Source: Baffinella frigidus
Lineage: Eukaryota > Cryptophyceae > Cryptomonadales > Baffinellaceae
NCBI GenBank assembly: GCA_026770585.1
Contig: MU648214.1
Location: forward strand, 5,792-18,586
Length of the DNA stretch: 12,795 bases
Direction of reading: 5' to 3'
Shown here: positions 1 through 5,700 of the stretch, in pieces
Layout of the letters: the number at the start of each line of letters is the position of its first letter
How positions within the stretch are numbered: the first letter of the stretch is position 1
Program-made: the position numbers and the translations under genes
The notes under the pieces: model-generated
The model's database searches: none
What the model saw: only the letters and a program-made list of their open reading frames with translations
Told to the model about the DNA's origin: nothing

Positions 1-197
1 GCGCGCCGCTCCTCGCCCCTGCCCGATGCCACAGGGGAGTAATCGCAATTATCGTTCGGTAGAACTGTTCAACGAGGGGTCAGCTCTAACATGGCGCTAC
101 GCCCGAGGCCCTAATCCAGCGGCAGCCCCAGAACGAAGCCCCCGCGTCCGGGTTTCCGGCCTCCAGCTGACCAGCGGGGCTGTCGCGCGCGTTTCGC

Positions 198-217
198 CGT
201 CTCTGCGCGCAGAGACG
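198..217. repeat. 20-bp perfect palindrome
   Basis: The half-sites are CGTCTCTGCG and CGCAGAGACG with no spacer. It could be a dimeric protein-binding site or simply chance in GC-rich DNA. Confidence 0.8.
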
Positions 218-1101
218 CGGGAATCTCATAGCTGTGGCTAAGCGCTACGGGTTTCCTCGAAGAAGCGTGCCGGGAGCAGCTCTGTGGCCCCGGCCAGAGA
301 GCAAGGCAGCCTGCCGCCGCCCATTTTTCTCGGAGGAACCTCTCCAAGTGGAGATGTCCACTTTTGCCGGCGTTCCTCTAAGTAAAGAACGTTTCACATT
401 AGATTCCCAGCCTCGTAGACCTGGGGACCCTCCCGAGGGTTAGAAGAGAGACAGAAGAGACGACGTTTCGATGGTTGGTTCATCGGGTGGAGGGTCGGGA
501 CCTGTGTGTGTGAGTGCGCTCAGACCGATTGCCCTAGGCGCACCGGCTGATTTTTTTCACGGCGCGGCGGCGGGTGCGGCCACGGCGGCTGCCCGCTGCC
601 GTGGCCTCCCCACTTTGCTCCTCCCAGGGGGGGGCCGATTTGTGTTCAGCGACTGCGGTCGCCTGACACCGCGACCAGTGTCTGGGCCGCCATCTCTGTT
701 CCTTTCACCAGTATCGTTGCTCCCGCTTGTCTGTGGGGATGGGATGGATGCTTTGCTGGAGAGAAGTTTCCTGTTTCGTTTCAACAAAGAAGGGTGCAAA
801 TCGAGAAGGAATGCTCGGTGCCTGTTGATGGTGACCAAGGCCAGTCACAACGAGCCTCAAGTTTCCTCGTTTTTCTTTCGTTGCTCACTTTCCCGAAAAG
901 AAGAAGACTAGTTTTGGTGGCCGGACCGCCTTCTCCTGCCCGCCCGTGTCTCGCCCGGCTGGCCCCATCGCCTCGGCTCAGTACTCGCCTGTCCGCTGAC
1001 ACCGACGAAGTCAGAAGAGGAGTGGGTCTGGCGTTTCTTATATTCTGTTGATTGTCTTTGAAAGCTTGGCTCCTGACATGGAAGGAGGTGAAGCCGGCCG
1101 T

Positions 1102-1151
1102 CTCTCCGTCACATTGTTTCCTTTCTTCTAATTGTCCTCTCCGTCACATTG
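1102..1151 (+). repeat. 15-bp direct repeat just upstream of the start codon
   Basis: CTCTCCGTCACATTG occurs at 1102-1116 and 1137-1151, 35 bp apart, with a pyrimidine-rich spacer. It lies in the probable leader 27 bp before ATG 1178. It could flank a small insertion. Confidence 0.7.
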
Positions 1152-1177
1152 CGTTGGCGAGATCGAAGATCTTGACA

Positions 1178-2731
1178 ATGACGGTGTCCAGAACTCCCCC
1201 AGCTCGAAGTGCTTGGCTTGTGCTGTTTGGTTTCCTTCTGGTTCTCGGGGCGCCAACTCTTGTGGTTGGAGAAGAAAGTGGTGGATCCACACCTCCGCCT
1301 TCCTCGAAAAAATGTTCTTTGGCTGTTTTGGTCTTGAGTGCCCGCGAAAATTTCGCAAGAAGGCAACGCATTCGGGCGAGCTGGAAGCGTGGGGCGTCGA
1401 ATGTTTTCTTTCTCGTTGGAAACAGCTCTTGTGAGGTGCCGTCCCCAATGCGGAAGGACTGGACGTGTGAATCATGGGAAGGTGAGGACATCTCCCCTTT
1501 TCTTTTCCACCACCACAAGATGTTCGAAAAGGAAGTGCAGGCGTGCCTTCTTAAAGAGACAGCGGGGCACAACGATCTCATCTTTCTTCCGACGAAGGAT
1601 TTCTACCGAAACCTGCCGCGGAAGCTGAAAGACGCGTACCGGTGGGCGTTGGAGTTTACAAATGCGACATGGTTTTTAAAAGCGGACGACGACGTTGTCT
1701 TTGTTGAGGTCAAAAGATTGGAAAAATTTCTGTGCTCACTGGAAAGACAAGCGAGAACAGTGGTGGGCAGGGTGATGTCAAATATGTCAGTGAATCGGGA
1801 GGGGAAGTGGGCCGAAACTAATTTTCTCCCTGCCCTCTATCCGCCTTTCTGTATCGGATCCTTCGGTCACGCAGTTTCGAGCGACATTGCTGCTGGGGTT
1901 GTTGAAATTGACGGGTTCGAGTATCAAGGCGAGGATGTGAGCTTGGGAATTTGGTTGGATGAGTCGCCAAGGAGGAATGACATAACCTGGATATCTGCAC
2001 CTGGATTTTACAGGGACGACGACGGGGATTGGTCCGAGGCGGTTGCTCTGTTTCTTGGAACAGGCAAGGAAAGGGGGATCGATCAGCTGTACCTTTGCCC
2101 AGCCGTACGCAAACACGCTGGGTATTCTGGAACGGAAAGCTTGCGGTACATGTATGGAATGGAGGAGTGGAGAAGTGAGAACAGAGGAATCATCACTGCG
2201 TCTCGAAAGCTTCATCAGAGTGACGAGATAAGCGGGCTGTTGGGGGTCGAAAACCGAGAACCGAACTCGGCTCATATTCTGTACCCCGGCACCGTGGCCG
2301 CGCATCGCGCGCTCCGCAGGCTGGAGGTCTACGGCGACATGGCACGCAACTGGACGAGTCTGCACTGCCTGCACCCAGTCACCCTGGCGGATCTCACGAT
2401 CCCGGTGACGAAGCGTGCACCTTTCTGGTCGTCTGACCGGGTGTCGTGTGACGGAAAGTGGGGGTGTTACCGCGTGGCGGATTTCGGGTACTGGGAAAGC
2501 GCTCAGGTGAATGAGTTGCTGTGTTACTCGGATGGCGTGCACACAACGCGCAGTGGTTACCTGCTGGACCAGCGGCGCGCAGCCGACCACTTCGGCTCCC
2601 GTTTCAACTCCTTCGCAGCCCTCCCCGCACGCGCGGGCCTCCGGTGCGTTGAGGTGGCGCCGGGTCCCTTCACGCGGTGGAAAGTTTTGCGGGGGTTCCG
2701 CGCGGATATCGGGTGCCGGACGTTTCTGGCG
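1178..2731 (+). CDS. Exon 1: signal/anchor, GT31 domain, start of methyltransferase domain
   Basis: Residues 1-518. After the N-terminal hydrophobic segment comes a GT31 (beta-1,3-galactosyltransferase-type, GT-A fold) domain. Visible family motifs are the RR..RIRASW segment (about 61-69), the metal-binding DDD in FLKADDDVVFV (170-172), the YPPFCIGSFGHAVS segment (219-232) and EDVSLG (252-257), the usual late acidic motif. GT31 enzymes transfer Gal, GlcNAc or similar sugars in beta-1,3 linkage from UDP-sugars in the Golgi lumen; the exact donor cannot be told. About 200 residues after it have no recognised motif. The exon ends in the first strands of a class I SAM methyltransferase: CVEVAPGPFTR (490-500) resembles the SAM-binding loop, and FLAV at the exon end continues as DP in exon 2. 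Reading past the donor gives only repeat-encoded residues and a stop. Confidence 0.8.
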
Positions 2732-5700
2732 GTGAACCCCTCAACCCTAAACCCTAAACCCTGAACCCTGAATCATAAAACTTAAAACTTAAAACTAAAC
2801 ACCTGACCCTCAAACCAGGTCGACCCCTTGATGGAGATGTGGAAACAGGGTGAGGGCAGCCCGTTTTTTCACGCAACTGAGATGGACGGCGCTGAGCTGA
2901 CAACAGTCAGCGCCCCGCTTGAAGATTTGGAGATAGAGGAGGGGGGCGCGGACCTGCTCATCGCGTTCAACGCATTGCCGCATGTGCAGGACGCGTTCCG
3001 GTTCCTAAAGAAAGTCTTTCAGTTGCTCCCCATCGGAGGCCACCTCGTCCTCTTCGACCAGGTGTCTTTTTCTTCTCCATTTGTCTCTCCCCGCAAAATC
3101 GTAGGTTCCTGCGACCTTTTGACTTGGTCGAACAATGTAGCGTCCAAGATTGTAGGACCCTACGATTCTCCCCAAAATTGTCCTCCTGTCGCTTAAGTTT
3201 TCGAGCAGGTCTGAAATCCTGAACCATAAACCCTGAACCCTAAACCAGGTTTACTTCGACAACATTCACGAGGACCTTCACCCCATCAAGGTGCGGTGGC
3301 CCTTGCACAGCCATCGGGAGTTGTTTTGCTCATGTCACTTCCTCCCGAGTCTCCCTTAGCCCCTTTCAACTTCATTAAAAAAAACTTCGAGCGGTTGTGC
3401 ATTGTGAGAGAGGTTTTTCGCACCAAAACCTCAACCCTAAGTCAGAAGGTAACCCTAAACCTTAAAACCCTTAACTATATACCCTAAACCTTGAACCCTA
3501 AACCCCAAACCCCAAACCCTAAACCCTAAACCCTAAACCCTCAACCCTGAACCCTGAACCCCAAACCCTGAACCCAACAAGGTGCGGTGGCCGTTATGGC
3601 ACACATTCCTCTCCTCCTTTGAAGTTTTACACTCCACCATTTTCGACCGGGCTTGCTCGTTCGCGGAGAAAGGCGTGCCCGCTGGTCTGTACGGGGAGTG
3701 TGCCGGCTTGTACATCATCGCGCGCAAGGTGCGCACGGAGTGGCCGTTTGGTGAAGGCGAGTTTCCCACGGAGGGAGGGCGGCCCGCGAATACTGAGCCA
3801 TCGTCCGATCGGCCGTGTTCATGTCAAACAGACGCCGTTTGGGAGCCACCGGCGCGGCGCGAAACGTGCGTGTACATGGACGTGGGCGCACATAATGGCG
3901 ACACCTATCGCTCTTTTGTCGGAGAAGAAAACTCCCAAGTCGGAGATTTTTGCAGATTTACCGCGCACGCATGACAGAGCAAAATGCATAACGTATTTGG
4001 TGGAAGCAAATGACATGTTTCTTCCTGAACTTGAAGCCATCGACAACAGCAACATTCATCTCGTGACGTCGCTGACATCTGCGATGGAAGCTCGCCTTTT
4101 TATGTGAACAGCGGGACGGGGAAGAAGGCGTGTGCCGACTGTGGTGGTTCCACCGATCCTCAACACCACTCCAAGTCTTTTCGAAATGTGAAAAAACTTA
4201 CATCCTTCAACTTAATACGGTTTCTCGCTGAGACTACTTTGCTAGACGATGACGTAGTTTTAAAAATGAACATCGAAGGGGCCGAATGGGAGATATTGCT
4301 TTGCCTCGCGAATTCACAATACGTGAACCACATCGACCATCTTTTTATTGAGATCCATACTCCAGATGTCGCACCAACACTTGCCGCACACCCTGGGTCT
4401 TCAAAATGGAAAAGCATGCTGTCAGCTTTAGCGAAAATGCGACGGCAAGGGGTCTGCCTTCATTTTTTTGGTCTCAGCACCGACCGCGTTTTGGCCGACT
4501 TGGCGTTTGAGGTACCCTCACCGCATGCTCAGGCCACAAACGAGCCACCGTCACAGAATACTGAGGTGCTCGGTGATAAAAGAGCACCAAGGCGCTTGTA
4601 CCACACTCTCGTTGGTCGTCTCGGTAACCTACTCTTTCAATGGGCGTCCACGGTTGGGGTTGCGTCGTCGAACGGCATGGAGCCATGCTTGCGCGGGGGC
4701 AATCTTGCTGTGTTCTTTGAGGGCGTAGGTGCCGAATGCGCCTTAAATCCACGCAACGAACACGTTGTCGTTTCCGAGGAGGCCAAGTACGCCATGCACA
4801 ACAAGTTTCAGTTTGTTCAAGACTCTGTTTTGGAAGGCTGCCTGCAATCCTGGAAATATTTCGAGCCTGGCGTTCGTTCACGGTTGAGGTTTAAGCCCGA
4901 CGTTCGAGCCCAAGCCGCCGCTTTCCTGCGAGAGTTCGATTCCGAAACAATCGTGGGCATCCATGTGCGCCACATGCATCAAATCGAGGTGTCGTATTTA
5001 CGCTTTCCCCCAAAAGCCTATTTCGAGAATGCAATGGCACGCTTCCGTGCCAAGTTCAGTGGCGCCCAATTCGTGATAGCTTCGGATGACCCGGCATGGT
5101 GTTTGAATCAAACAGTTTTTCAAGATTTCGATGTGCGGGTTGTCACGGAGCAGCACGGCCCCGGTGTTGACATGGCGATTTTGGCGAGTTGCGACCACAT
5201 TGTGTTAACAGTGGGCACGTTCGGATGGTGGGCGGCTTTTTTCGGTGCGGATGTGAAGGGCGGAGAGGTGGTTTACTACGACTCAGAGTTTGTCATGGAG
5301 CATTCGGTGAACGAGGGGAATGTGGTGCTTGTCGATTATTATCCCCGGGGATGGACTCCAGTCGGTGAGACACAAAGCAAGCTGGACGAATGGAGGACTC
5401 GCCATTTTTTTCGAAGTAATGACGTGAGCAGGAGTGACATCCAAGGGAAAACGCACCTGCACACTGTTGTGACAGCGTATTTCAAGATTTCCTCTAAACA
5501 CACACACGAAGATTACATTGGATGGATGCGCAACATGCTCTCAATACAGGATGCGATGGTTATTTTCACTTCTCCGGGAATGGTAGAAACCATTAGAGGC
5601 CTTCGGGCGCACGCCATGGACAAAACACTCATTTTTCCAATGCTGTTGAAGGACACGAAGGCGTGTCGCGCTTTTGACGAGTCCTTTTGGGAAAGTCAAC

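Larger units (their letters stand above)
1..1177. other. 5' flank and probable leader of the large gene; no recognised gene
   Basis: This GC-rich stretch has short overlapping ORFs on both strands, none with recognisable domains or motifs. The longest on the + strand (471-911) is Gly/Ala-rich at its start and resembles nothing I know. The stretch holds a 20-bp perfect palindrome (198-217), a 7-bp stem around a 4-base loop (347-364) and a 15-bp direct repeat just before the start codon (1102-1116 and 1137-1151). It probably contains the promoter and 5' UTR of the gene beginning at 1178, but I see no convincing TATA box or initiator. Confidence 0.5.

Noticed and set aside
471-911. ORF of 146 codons in the upstream flank
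   Set aside because: Gly/Ala-rich low-complexity start, overlapping ORFs on the other strand and no motif; most likely leader or intergenic sequence.
1052-1177. In-frame N-terminal extension of exon 1 from a TTG codon
   Set aside because: It begins at TTG, not ATG, and puts 42 residues before an obvious signal/anchor segment; ATG 1178 has A at -3 and fits the secretory start.
1787-2590. Long minus-strand ORF opposite exon 1 (267 codons)
   Set aside because: It is antisense to clearly conserved GT31 motifs and shows no family features; it is a shadow frame.
2740-3575. A true chromosome end or telomere
   Set aside because: The CCCTAAA arrays are short, degenerate, split into three introns and followed on both sides by conserved coding sequence.
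3921-3960. A very short intron explaining the first frame change in the FkbM domain
   Set aside because: GT...AG pairs here give introns of under 40 bp, far shorter than the other four, and a second change near 4070 would remain unexplained.
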